This document shows positions 7,971 to 16,403 of a DNA stretch of 64,000 bases, piece by piece. Under the pieces are notes generated by a model, which saw only the letters and a program-made list of their open reading frames with translations, was not told the DNA's origin and searched no databases. This DNA is from Solirubrobacter taibaiensis (GTDB taxonomy: Bacteria > Actinomycetota > Thermoleophilia > Solirubrobacterales > Solirubrobacteraceae), in contig JAPDDQ010000020.1 of assembly GCA_027587225.1 (NCBI GenBank), positions 62,001-126,000 on the forward strand, written 5' to 3'. Each line of letters begins with the position of its first letter. Position 1 is the stretch's first letter. Both the position numbers and the translations under genes were made by a program.

Positions 7971-9416
7971 TCAGGGGGTGGCGACCGGCGTCGGCTCGGC
8001 CGGCGGAGTCGCCACGGGCGTCTCCGTGGGCACCGGCGTGGCCGCCGGCGTCTCGACCGGGGCCGGCGTGGCGACCGGGGTGGGCTCAGGCGTCTGGACC
8101 GGCGTGGGCTCGGGCGTCTCGACCGGCTTCGGAGCGGCAGTCGGCTTCGGCTGCGGCGCGGCCGGGCGGATGCCCTTCGGCGGCGCCGGGTTCCGGCGGT
8201 TGCCGAACGCGACCTCCGAGAGGTTGAGCAACGCGCTCTTGCGCGCCTTGGAGCCGGGCGGAGAGAGCATGAACTTGCGCGCCCGGGCGAAGAACTCCGC
8301 GCGCTGGGCCTCGGTCGGATTGCCCTTGAGGAAGTGGCGGACCATCACCGAGTACTGCCGGCGGTAGTCGTTCAGGCTCCGCGTGGCGACCGGGCGGCGC
8401 GCCTTGGCCTTGGCCTTGGCCTTCTTGACCGTGGCGGCCCGCTTCGTCGCCGCGGCGGCCGACTTGGCGCTGGGCGCGACGACCGGCGCGGTCGACACCA
8501 GCAGCGGCTTGGCCGGCGTGGCGTCGCCTCCCTTCGCGCGGCGCACGGGCCTGTCCGCGACGGCGATGTCCTCCGGCGTGACCATCGCGACCTGGGCGGC
8601 AGGGTCCTCGGCCGCGTGGTGCTTGACCACCGGCACGGTCACCGCGCCGCCGCCGACGACCAGCGCGCAGCACGCGCCGACCGCGACCTTCTGCACCGTG
8701 GCGACGCTGCCGCCACCGAGCAGCTGCGCGACCACGGCCCACGGGCTCCAGCCCGCCAGCCGGCGCAGGCGCGAAGGCCGGTCGCGCAGCGAGGCCTGAT
8801 GGGCGCGGCACTCGCCGCACGTCCACAGGTGGCGGCGGGCGATCTCGCTCGCGCGCACGCCACCCGAAGCGGCGTCGTCCAGCGCGTCGCGCACCGAGAA
8901 GCACGACGTCTCACGCGCCTGAGCGGTCTGGCGCAGGTTCGCGCGGGCCCGCGCGAGCAGCGAGCGGGTCGTGTCGACGGTCGTGTCCAGCCGGACGGCG
9001 ACTTCCTCGTGCGAGAGTCCGTCGAGGGCGCTCATCACCAGCACCGACTTCTGCCGGTCGGGCAGGCGGTGGATGTCGCCGAGCAGCGCACGCGCCTCGG
9101 TGCGGTCGACGAGCACCTCTGGGAGCTGGCCGCTGACGGCCGGGAGCGTCTCGAGCTCCACGTCACCGGCGACGCCGCGCACGCGGGCGCGGCGCAGTTC
9201 GTCGAGACAGGCGTTGCGGACGAGGCGGAGCAGCCAGGCACGGGAATCCATCGGAACGACGCCACCGCGCAGGGCGGCGTCGGCGCGCAGGTAGACGTCC
9301 TGCAGCACATCGTCGGGGTCGTAGCCGCTGCCGCGCAGCATCCGTGCCGCCTGCCGGCGCAGCACGGGGCGATGACGCTCGAACTCGGCGGCGAACGTGT
9401 CCTCGTGGGCGGGCAG
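7971..9416 (-). CDS. ECF-type sigma factor fused to zinc-finger, membrane segment and Pro/Thr-rich tail
   Basis: An RNA polymerase sigma factor with extra modules (481 residues from the start used). Region 2 is around SGYDPDDVLQDVYLRA and region 4 is LSHEEVAVRLDTTVDTTRS. It is followed by an HxxxCxxC motif (HLWTCGEC) like the zf-HC2 domain of anti-sigma factors, a hydrophobic segment (VAVGACCALVVGGGAVTVPV), an Ala/Lys-rich linker, a globular stretch around SLNDYRRQYSVMVRHFL and a repetitive tail of TPVATP/TPEPTP units. The fusion suggests a membrane-tethered sigma factor carrying its own anti-sigma part. No ATG, GTG or TTG gives an intact region 2; an in-frame CTG has an AGGAGG 5 nt upstream and is used here. 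It is divergent from the methyltransferase gene. Confidence 0.82.
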   Translation of the reverse strand: MPAHEDTFAAEFERHRPVLRRQAARMLRGSGYDPDDVLQDVYLRADAALRGGVVPMDSRAWLLRLVRNACLDELRRARVRGVAGDVELETLPAVSGQLPEVLVDRTEARALLGDIHRLPDRQKSVLVMSALDGLSHEEVAVRLDTTVDTTRSLLARARANLRQTAQARETSCFSVRDALDDAASGGVRASEIARRHLWTCGECRAHQASLRDRPSRLRRLAGWSPWAVVAQLLGGGSVATVQKVAVGACCALVVGGGAVTVPVVKHHAAEDPAAQVAMVTPEDIAVADRPVRRAKGGDATPAKPLLVSTAPVVAPSAKSAAAATKRAATVKKAKAKAKARRPVATRSLNDYRRQYSVMVRHFLKGNPTEAQRAEFFARARKFMLSPPGSKARKSALLNLSEVAFGNRRNPAPPKGIRPAAPQPKPTAAPKPVETPEPTPVQTPEPTPVATPAPVETPAATPVPTETPVATPPAEPTPVATP

Positions 9417-9421
9417 GGGAT

Positions 9422-9427
9422 CCTCCT
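9422..9427 (-). promoter_or_regulatory. ribosome binding site that decides a CTG start
   Basis: Perfect AGGAGG on the minus strand, 5 nt before an in-frame CTG (9414-9416) that opens the sigma-factor reading frame. It supports a rare CTG start, since no standard start codon is available without losing region 2. Confidence 0.55.
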
Positions 9428-9547
9428 GGGGGAGCTGGGGACGGGCGGGTGGTCGACCGGTAGACGCCGCGGTCCGGATTTCGTGTCGCCCTTTCTTATT
9501 CGATTCTTTGACGCGTGTGACTGGGGCTAGCCGTACCCTCCTGCGCG

Positions 9548-10177
9548 ATGCGTCCCGGAGAGCGAGCGGCCCGCGCCGCGGCCTATGAGCGGGCACGGCC
9601 CGAGATCCTCGATCACGTGCCCCACACGGCACGCCGCGTGCTGGACCTCGGCTGTGCGACCGGAACCACCGGTGCCGCGCTCAAGCAGCGCCAGCCGGCG
9701 CACGTCACGGGGATCGAGATCGAGCCCGAATACGCCCGCGAGGCGGCCACCCGGCTGGACCACGTGATCGCAGGCGACGTGTCGCAGGCCGTGGTCGAGG
9801 GCACCTACGACGCGTTGATCGCCGCCGACATCCTCGAGCACCTGACGGACCCCTGGGTGACGCTCTCCCGCTACGCGCAGTACCTGGAACCGGGCGCCAC
9901 CGTCATCGTGAGCCTCCCGAACGTCAACCACTGGAGCACGTTCGCCCACCTGGCCCGCGGCCGGTGGCCACGCAAGCCCGAGGGGATCTTCGACGCCACG
10001 CACCTGCGCTGGTTCACCCGCAAGGACGCGCTCGACCTGCTCACGCAGGCCGGGTGCACGCCGCACACGGTCGTGTCACGCCGCTGGCTGCTCACGCGCG
10101 GGTCGCGCCTGGACCGGTTCGCCCCGCCCCTACCCCTGTTCACCTTCCAACACGTGATCGCCGCCACCCGCCCATGA
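9548..10177 (+). CDS. class I SAM-dependent methyltransferase
   Basis: A 209-residue Rossmann-fold methyltransferase. The SAM-binding motif I is VLDLGCATGTTGAAL (about 31-45), the acidic end of strand 2 is GIEIEPEYA, and the later motif AADILEHLTDPW matches the UbiE/Methyltransf_11/23 type. The C-terminal half includes SLPNVNHWSTFAHLARGRW, which resembles methyltransferases acting on sugars or lipids in cell-envelope pathways, but the substrate cannot be told. The stop overlaps the next start (ATGA). Confidence 0.88.
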   Translation: MRPGERAARAAAYERARPEILDHVPHTARRVLDLGCATGTTGAALKQRQPAHVTGIEIEPEYAREAATRLDHVIAGDVSQAVVEGTYDALIAADILEHLTDPWVTLSRYAQYLEPGATVIVSLPNVNHWSTFAHLARGRWPRKPEGIFDATHLRWFTRKDALDLLTQAGCTPHTVVSRRWLLTRGSRLDRFAPPLPLFTFQHVIAATRP

Positions 10178-10671
10178 GCTACGACCTGCACGCGTTCCGC
10201 GTCCCGCCCGGGTTCACCGTCGAGGAGTGGTACGAGAACGAAGAGCGTGAGCTGGCGACCGAGCTGCGCCCGCCGACCGAAGTCGAGCGCGCCGCGATGG
10301 AGCGCCTCGCGGCCGACGTGCTCGCGCTCGACCCCACTGCCGAGCGCCACGACTTCCCCACGCACATCGAGATCACCAACGCCGACGCCGTCCAGGTGTC
10401 GATCTTCCACGAGGACGCCGCCGTCTCGGTCCCGTATTGGCACGACGGAGAGCACGCGCTGGAGGTGATGTTCCGGATGCAGGAGTACGCCCAGATCCTC
10501 ACGGAGGCGGGGCTCTCGGTGTACGACCCGCAGACCGGGGATGCGAGCGGCCCGGCCGACGGCGCGGCGTACGCGTCGGGCGTGGAGGCCACCCGGCGCA
10601 TCGCCGAGCGCATCGAGGCCGACCCTCCCCCGCCACCCAAGCGCCGCCGGTGGCCCTTCGGACGCTCCTGA
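10174..10671 (+). CDS. hypothetical protein, acidic with basic C-terminus
   Basis: A 165-residue soluble protein starting MSYDLHAFRVPPGFTVEEWY. It is acidic for most of its length and ends in PPPPPKRRRWPFGRS. No family is recognised. It is translationally coupled to the methyltransferase (4-nt overlap) and lies 17 nt before the phosphohexomutase, so it is probably part of the same operon. The core (ERHDFPTHIEITNADAVQVS) looks like an alternating beta/alpha domain. Confidence 0.75.
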   Translation: MSYDLHAFRVPPGFTVEEWYENEERELATELRPPTEVERAAMERLAADVLALDPTAERHDFPTHIEITNADAVQVSIFHEDAAVSVPYWHDGEHALEVMFRMQEYAQILTEAGLSVYDPQTGDASGPADGAAYASGVEATRRIAERIEADPPPPPKRRRWPFGRS

Positions 10672-10688
10672 CTAAGCTCCGGTCCTCT

Positions 10689-12062
10689 ATGCCAGTCAGC
10701 GACCTTTCGCGCATCTTCAAGGCCTACGACGTCCGCGGCCTCTACGGACAGGACATCGACGGCGACACGGCGGAGGCCGTCGGTCGCGGCCTCGCGCGCG
10801 CCCTGGCGGACCTCTCCGGCAAGCCGGTGGGCGCGCTCCGGGTGGGCCTGGGGCGCGACATGCGCCTCTCCGCCCCCGAGCTCGCGTTGCGCTACCGCGA
10901 GGGCCTGATGGCCGAGGGCGTGCACGTCGTGGACGCGGGCATGGTCGGCACCGAGATGCTGTATTGGCTGGTCGGCAGCCGCGACCTGGACGGCGGCCTG
11001 ATGTGCACGGCGAGCCACAACCCGAAGGCCTACACGGGCGCGAAGATGGTCGAGCGCGGCTCCGTCGCGCTCTCCGGCGACCGCGGCCTGGCGGAGGTGC
11101 GCGCGCACATCGAGCAGGGTCTGGGCGAGGCTCCGGGCGGCGGCAGCTTCGAGGAGGTCGAGATCTACGCCGACTTCCACAAGATCGCGCTCGAGGTCAT
11201 CGACACGTCCGTGATCAAGCCGCTGAAGGTCGTCGTGGACGGCGGCAACGGCATGGCGGGGCCGATGGTGGGTCCGATCCTGGACCAGCTCCCGGTCGAG
11301 GTCATCGAGACCTACTGGGTCCCGGACGGCGAGTTCCCCGACCACGAGCCGAACCCGCTGCTGCCCGAGAACCGCGAGTTCATCATCAAGAAGGTGCTGG
11401 AGACCGGCGCCGACCTGGGCATCGCCTGGGACGGTGACGCCGACCGCTGCTTCTTCATCGACGGCGACGGCGAGTTCGTCCCCGGCGACTTCCTCACCGC
11501 CCTGCTGGCCGCGTCCGTGCTCGAGAAGGTGCCCGGCGCCGACATCCTCTACGACGTCCGCGCTTCGCGGGCGGTCCCGGACACGGTGGAAGCGCTCGGC
11601 GGCCGCGCCCTGATCAACCGCGTCGGCCACGCGTTCTTCAAGACCCGCATGCGCGACGAGGGCGGCGAGTTCGGCGGCGAGGTCTCCGGCCACTACTACT
11701 TCAAGGCGTTCTACAACGCGGACTCGGGCACGATCCCCGCGCTGCTGATCCTCGAGCTGCTGTCCAAGCGCGACACGACGCTCGCCGCGCTGCTGCGCGA
11801 GTACCGCTCCACGTACTTCATCAGCGGCGAGATCAACTCCACCGTCGCCGACCAGCAGGCCAAGATGGACGAGATCAAGGCGCTGCACGCCGGCGCCACG
11901 ATCACCGAGCTCGACGGCATCAGCGTCGACTACGAGGACTGGCACTTCAACGTGCGCCCGTCCAACACCGAGCCGCTGCTGCGCCTGAACCTCGAGAGCC
12001 TCATCTCCCAAGAGGACATGGAAGCCAAGCGCGACGAGATGCTCGCGCTGATCCGGGCGTGA
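10689..12062 (+). CDS. manB: phosphomannomutase / phosphoglucomutase
   Basis: Alpha-D-phosphohexomutase that interconverts hexose 1- and 6-phosphates, supplying sugar nucleotides for the envelope. It has 457 residues. The phosphoserine loop is CTASHNPKAYTG (Ser109), the metal loop AWDGDADRCFFIDGDG, the sugar loop GGEFGGEVSGHYYF and the phosphate loop VRPSNTEPLLR: all four catalytic loops are intact. Mannose versus glucose preference cannot be fixed from sequence. The ATG before PVSDLSRIFKAYDVRG gives the normal family N-terminus. It overlaps the next gene by 4 nt. Confidence 0.93.
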   Translation: MPVSDLSRIFKAYDVRGLYGQDIDGDTAEAVGRGLARALADLSGKPVGALRVGLGRDMRLSAPELALRYREGLMAEGVHVVDAGMVGTEMLYWLVGSRDLDGGLMCTASHNPKAYTGAKMVERGSVALSGDRGLAEVRAHIEQGLGEAPGGGSFEEVEIYADFHKIALEVIDTSVIKPLKVVVDGGNGMAGPMVGPILDQLPVEVIETYWVPDGEFPDHEPNPLLPENREFIIKKVLETGADLGIAWDGDADRCFFIDGDGEFVPGDFLTALLAASVLEKVPGADILYDVRASRAVPDTVEALGGRALINRVGHAFFKTRMRDEGGEFGGEVSGHYYFKAFYNADSGTIPALLILELLSKRDTTLAALLREYRSTYFISGEINSTVADQQAKMDEIKALHAGATITELDGISVDYEDWHFNVRPSNTEPLLRLNLESLISQEDMEAKRDEMLALIRA

Positions 12063-13021
12063 TCGGCGGCGTCTCCATCCCCACGCCGTTCCGGGTCGGA
12101 GACGTCAACGCCTACCTGGTCGAGGACGACCCGCTCACGCTGTTCGACGTCGGCCCGAACTCGGCGCGCTCGTACGTCGCGCTGGAGGCCGGGTTGGCGA
12201 CGCTCGGCCGCCGGATCGAGGAGCTCGAGCGGATCGTGATCACCCACCAGCACGCCGACCACCTCGGGCTGGTGGACGTCCTCGCCGACCGCTCGGGCGC
12301 CGCGGTCTGCGCGCTGGACGTCCTCGTCCCGGTGGTCGAGGACTTCCAGGGCTATGCGGAGCGCAACGACGTGTTCGCGCAGGCACTGCTGCGCCGCCAC
12401 GGCGTGCCGGACCAGGTGGTCACCACGCTCGGCGCCGTCACGCGCGGCTACCGCGGCTGGGGCGCCAGCGCGCCCGTCAGCGAGATCCTCCACGACGGCG
12501 GCGAGCTGGGTTTCGCGGGCCGCACGTTCACCGTCCACCACCGCCCGGGCCACTCGCCGACGGACACGGTGTTCTTCGACGCGGCCAACGGCGATCTGAT
12601 CGCCGGCGACCATCTGCTGCGCCACATCTCCTCCAACCCGCTGATCGCGATCCTGCCGTCCGACGGCCCGGAGACCGACCGGCCGCACGCGCTGAAGACC
12701 TACATGGCGTCGATGACCGAAACGCGCGCGATGGCGGTCGGCACCGTGTTCCCGGGCCACGGCGAGACGTTCACCGGGCACGCGCAGCTGATCGACGAGC
12801 GCTTCGCGATGCACGAGCGCCGCGCCGCGAAGTTCGCGGCGCTGATCGCCCAGGCGCCGATCTCCGCGCACGCGATCGCGGTCGAGACCTGGGGCCAGAT
12901 CGCGCTCACCCAGGCGCTGCTGACCCTCAGCGAGGTGCTGGGCCACGTCGACCTGCTGATCGAGCGCGACGAGGTCGTCGAAGTCGAGGCGGACGGCGTC
13001 GTGCAGTTCACGGCCGCGTAA
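12059..13021 (+). CDS. metallo-beta-lactamase-fold hydrolase
   Basis: A 320-residue MBL-fold hydrolase with the metal motif THQHADHLG (HxHxDH), a second histidine region (HHRPGHSPTDTVFF) and a later FPGHGE. It resembles the glyoxalase-II/LACTB2-like branch. A helical C-terminal region (from about 240) matches the extra winged-helix domain seen in LACTB2-type proteins. The GTG start overlaps the mutase stop. The substrate is unknown. Confidence 0.88.
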   Translation: MIGGVSIPTPFRVGDVNAYLVEDDPLTLFDVGPNSARSYVALEAGLATLGRRIEELERIVITHQHADHLGLVDVLADRSGAAVCALDVLVPVVEDFQGYAERNDVFAQALLRRHGVPDQVVTTLGAVTRGYRGWGASAPVSEILHDGGELGFAGRTFTVHHRPGHSPTDTVFFDAANGDLIAGDHLLRHISSNPLIAILPSDGPETDRPHALKTYMASMTETRAMAVGTVFPGHGETFTGHAQLIDERFAMHERRAAKFAALIAQAPISAHAIAVETWGQIALTQALLTLSEVLGHVDLLIERDEVVEVEADGVVQFTAA

Positions 13022-13022
13022 G

Positions 13023-14627
13023 TTGGACGAGCTCGAAGTCACGCTCGTCGCGCTGCTGCTGGGGATCGCGATCCTCTCGGCGGCCGCGCGCGCGATCAAC
13101 GTGCCGTACCCGATCGTGCTCGTGCTGGGCGGCGCGCTGCTGAGCTTCGCGCCGGGCCTGCAGGAGGTCACGCTCGACCCGGACCTCGTGCTGCTGCTGT
13201 TCTTGCCGCCGCTGCTCTACAGCGGCGCGTTCTTCGCCAACCTGCGCGAGCTGCGCACCGCGGCGCGACCGATCGCGCTGCTGGCGATCGGGCTCGTGCT
13301 GGTGACGATGGTCGTCGTCGCGGTCGTCGCCCACGAACTGATCGACGGCATGTCCTGGGCCGCGGCGTTCACGCTCGGGGCGATCGTCGGGCCGACGGAC
13401 CCCGTCGCCGCGACCGCGATCGCGCGCCGCCTCGGCGTTCCGCGCCGGCTGGTCTCGGTGCTCGAGGGCGAGGCGCTGGTCAACGACGCGACCGCGCTGG
13501 TCGCCTACCGGATCGCCATCACCGCGGCCACGAGCGTGGTGGCCTTCAGCTTCCTCGACGCCGCCTGGGACTTCCTGTGGAAGGCCGCCGGCGGCATCGC
13601 GGTGGGGCTGATCGTCGGCTGGATCGTGGCCCAGGTCCGCAAGCGGCTCAACGACCCGCTGATCGAGAACACGATCAGCCTGCTGACCGCGTACGCCGCC
13701 TACGTGCCGGCGGAGCTGCTGCACGTCTCGGCCGTGCTCGCCGCGGTCACGGTCGGCTGTTACCTCGGTTGGATGGCGCCGAAGATCTCCTCCCCCACCA
13801 CCCGGCTGATGGGCTTCGGGATGTGGGAGCTGCTGCAGTTCCTGCTCAACGCGTTCCTGTTCATCCTGATCGGGCTGCAGCTCCCGGCGGTGCTCGACGC
13901 GCTCGAAGGAACCTCGCCCGCCACGCTGCTCGGCTGGGCGGCGGCGGTGAGCGCGGCCGTGGTGCTCTGTCGCCTGGTGTGGCAGTGGCTGATCGTGTAC
14001 CCGATCCGCTGGCTCGGGGCGACGCGGCTGCTCACCACCCGCGGCCGTTCGCGCTGGCAGGAGCGGACCGTGGTCGGTTGGGCGGGCATGCGCGGCGCCG
14101 TCTCGCTGGCCGCCGCTCTCGCGCTCCCCACGGACTTCCCGTTCCGCGACGAGATCCTGTTCCTGACGTTCGCGGTCATCTTCGTCACGCTCGTCCTGCA
14201 GGGACTCACGCTCTCACCGCTGATCCGCATGTTCGGCGTACTCGACGACGGGTCTGAGGAAGAGCGCGAGGAGCTCACCGCGCGGCTGTACGCCACGCAG
14301 GCCGCGCTCGGGCGGATCGAGGAGCTCGGGAACGAGGAATGGGCGCGCGACGACACGCTGGAGCGGATGCGCAACGCGTACGAGTACCGGCGCCGGCGCC
14401 TGAAGGCGCGGGCGGGCAAGATCGAGGACGACGGCTTCGAGGACCGCTCGACGCAGTATCAGACGGTCGTGCGCGAGGTCTTGGAAGCGCAGCGGCGGGA
14501 GATCGTGCGGCTACGCAACGAAGGCACGATCTCCAATGACGTCATGCACCGGATCGAGCGGGAGCTCGACCTGGAGGACGAACGGCTGGAGTTCAGACCG
14601 GGCGAGCGAAATCCGCAGGCTCAATGA
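13023..14627 (+). CDS. CPA1-family Na+/H+ antiporter
   Basis: A 534-residue sodium/proton exchanger with about 12 membrane helices followed by a charged cytoplasmic tail (about 400-534) rich in Arg/Glu. Ion-site motifs are GPTDPVAATAIARRLG and EGEALVNDATALVAYR (the ND motif). It controls internal pH and Na+. The start is TTG, 1 nt after the preceding stop; alternatives further in would remove part of the first helix. It is last in the plus-strand run from 9548. Its 3' end overlaps the opposite-strand zinc-ribbon gene by 35 nt. Confidence 0.92.
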   Translation: MDELEVTLVALLLGIAILSAAARAINVPYPIVLVLGGALLSFAPGLQEVTLDPDLVLLLFLPPLLYSGAFFANLRELRTAARPIALLAIGLVLVTMVVVAVVAHELIDGMSWAAAFTLGAIVGPTDPVAATAIARRLGVPRRLVSVLEGEALVNDATALVAYRIAITAATSVVAFSFLDAAWDFLWKAAGGIAVGLIVGWIVAQVRKRLNDPLIENTISLLTAYAAYVPAELLHVSAVLAAVTVGCYLGWMAPKISSPTTRLMGFGMWELLQFLLNAFLFILIGLQLPAVLDALEGTSPATLLGWAAAVSAAVVLCRLVWQWLIVYPIRWLGATRLLTTRGRSRWQERTVVGWAGMRGAVSLAAALALPTDFPFRDEILFLTFAVIFVTLVLQGLTLSPLIRMFGVLDDGSEEEREELTARLYATQAALGRIEELGNEEWARDDTLERMRNAYEYRRRRLKARAGKIEDDGFEDRSTQYQTVVREVLEAQRREIVRLRNEGTISNDVMHRIERELDLEDERLEFRPGERNPQAQ

Positions 14628-14958
14628 GCCCGTGGCGGAGCGCGCCGATCATGGTCTCCACCTGCTGGGCCATGTGCTCGCGATCGAGCTTGGCCAGCGC
14701 GCGGTGGATCAGGTCGGCCCGGCGGTCGAGCTCGACGTCGAAGCGCTCGGCGACGTGGTTGGTCACGGTGACCTCACGCCAGACGTGGCATTCGCCGCAG
14801 CGCAGGCGCATCCACCACGCCTCAGGCGTGACGGCGTCCCATTCGACGGGGTTGACGTAATCCTTGCCGCAAGCGGCGCAGTGGTGGAGGTCGTCCTCGC
14901 TCGGACGCGAGGGACGCTTAAGGGCGCGGGAGAGCCAGTTCGAGTCCGGGGAGTGCAT
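14593..14958 (-). CDS. small zinc-ribbon protein, unknown function
   Basis: A 121-residue protein with two CxxC pairs (CAACGK and CGEC), likely one zinc site. A C-terminal helical region follows (about 65-121, around DVELDRRADLIHRALAKLD). The gene is followed downstream by the convergent antiporter gene, which it overlaps by 35 nt. The ~90-nt region upstream (14959-15047) is comparatively AT-rich and probably holds its promoter. No named family is recognised. Confidence 0.65.
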   Translation of the reverse strand: MHSPDSNWLSRALKRPSRPSEDDLHHCAACGKDYVNPVEWDAVTPEAWWMRLRCGECHVWREVTVTNHVAERFDVELDRRADLIHRALAKLDREHMAQQVETMIGALRHGLIEPADFARPV

Positions 14959-15047
14959 CGCAATCTCAGTATCGGCAGGAGAAGAAGACTTCTCTAGGGG
15001 TACTAGCCGAACTTATGTTTAGAGCTAGCCCTTCCGGGTGAGGTGCG

Positions 15048-16403
15048 TCACTCTCGTTCGCTGGGCAACCATTCCAGGAGGGCCCGAGCGGCCTCGTCGC
15101 CCTCCCTTACCGCGTAGTTCGTGCCCCGATCCTCGGGGAAGATCTGCGTCGTGTTGGCCAGCACGAGCCCGCGCCGCGGCGTCTTCATCGCCGGGATCTT
15201 CTCGCGGTAGCCGACGGTCACGATCGGCTGCGCGGCCGGTTCGCGGTGCGCCCACAGCTGCTGGACCCAGGAGCGGTCGAAGGCGGGGTTGATCGCCTGC
15301 AGGCCGGGGGTGTAGCGATCGAGCAGCTCGTCGGGGCTGAGGCCCAGCAGCTCGTGGCCCTTCGGGAGATAGTTGGCGACGTAGAGGAAGCGGCGGCCGT
15401 CGTAGCGCTCGGGGCCCATCAGGTTGGTGTGCTCGATCAGGCCCACGAACGGCAGCGCGTCGTCGCCGATGTTGGTCCAGTAGTACGGCGAGAACTGCTG
15501 GTCGATCTCGATCAGCAGGCAGAGCGCCGTGAAGTACTCGATGCTGCGCGCCCGCGCGAGGTAGGACTCGGGCAGCACGCCCGGCTCGAGCACCTGCTCG
15601 AAGACGTCGCTCGGGAGCGTGGCCAGCACCGCGTCGTACGTCTCCGGCTCGATCGTGTCGAACTCGCGCGGGTCGTGTCCGCGTCTGAAGCTGTTCGGCG
15701 CGCCCGGCGTCACCGTGAAGTCGGCGGAGAGCTTCGCGATCGGGCGGTCGATCAGCACGCGGCCGCCGCCGGCCTCGATCTGCTCCTGCAGGGCGTGCAG
15801 GAGCTTCTCCCACGAGTGCTTGGGGTAGCCCAGCTTCTCGTCCGCCGCGTCGTCGCCGCGCCGCAGCCGCAGCTTGTTCTGCAGCCACACCATCGCGACG
15901 TCGTCGGCGCGTTCGCCGAACTTGCCGCGCAGCAGCGGGCCCCACAGCGTCCGGTAGGCGTCCTTGCCCATGTAGCGCTCGATCCACTTGCGCGCGGTCA
16001 CGTGCTCGAAGGGGCCGGGCGCGCCGGGGCCCTTCTGCAGCGCGACCACCGCCGCGCCGAGCCGGACCCGCGCGAGCGGCGGCATCGGCTTGAAGCGCAG
16101 CAGGTCCATCGGGGTCACGAACGGCCACTGCTTGCCATCCGCGAAGTAGGCGACGGAGGAGCTGAGCCACTCCAGCTCGTCCGGCATGCCCAGCTCGTCG
16201 TAGAGGCCCGCGATGTGGCGGTCCGTGCTGAACAGGTGGTGGTAGTAGCGCTCGAGCAGGTGGCCGCCGCCGACGTCGATCGTCGCCGCCTGGCCGCCGA
16301 GCCCGGGCCAGCGCTCGTACACGTCCACCGTATGACCGGCCTGCGTCAGGCGCAGACCCGCGACGAGGCCGGCGACGCCGGCCCCGAGGACAGCGATTCT
16401 CAC
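15048..16403 (-). CDS. NAD(P)/FAD-dependent amine-oxidase-like oxidoreductase
   Basis: A 451-residue flavoprotein. The N-terminus has the dinucleotide fold VRIAVLGAGVAGLVAGLRL and the acidic YERWPGLGGQA, as in the protoporphyrinogen-oxidase/UDP-galactopyranose-mutase-like superfamily. The GTG start overlaps the stop of the glycosyltransferase by 4 nt, so the two are one unit. This pairing is common in clusters for glycolipid or polyprenyl-linked sugars, where the flavoprotein acts on a sugar or isoprenoid; the exact reaction here is unknown. The C-terminus includes FPEDRGTNYAVREGDEAAR. Confidence 0.85.
   Translation of the reverse strand: MRIAVLGAGVAGLVAGLRLTQAGHTVDVYERWPGLGGQAATIDVGGGHLLERYYHHLFSTDRHIAGLYDELGMPDELEWLSSSVAYFADGKQWPFVTPMDLLRFKPMPPLARVRLGAAVVALQKGPGAPGPFEHVTARKWIERYMGKDAYRTLWGPLLRGKFGERADDVAMVWLQNKLRLRRGDDAADEKLGYPKHSWEKLLHALQEQIEAGGGRVLIDRPIAKLSADFTVTPGAPNSFRRGHDPREFDTIEPETYDAVLATLPSDVFEQVLEPGVLPESYLARARSIEYFTALCLLIEIDQQFSPYYWTNIGDDALPFVGLIEHTNLMGPERYDGRRFLYVANYLPKGHELLGLSPDELLDRYTPGLQAINPAFDRSWVQQLWAHREPAAQPIVTVGYREKIPAMKTPRRGLVLANTTQIFPEDRGTNYAVREGDEAARALLEWLPSERE

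Noticed and set aside
10179..12011. 610-codon minus-strand frame
   Set aside because: It is antisense to the phosphohexomutase, whose four catalytic loops are intact.
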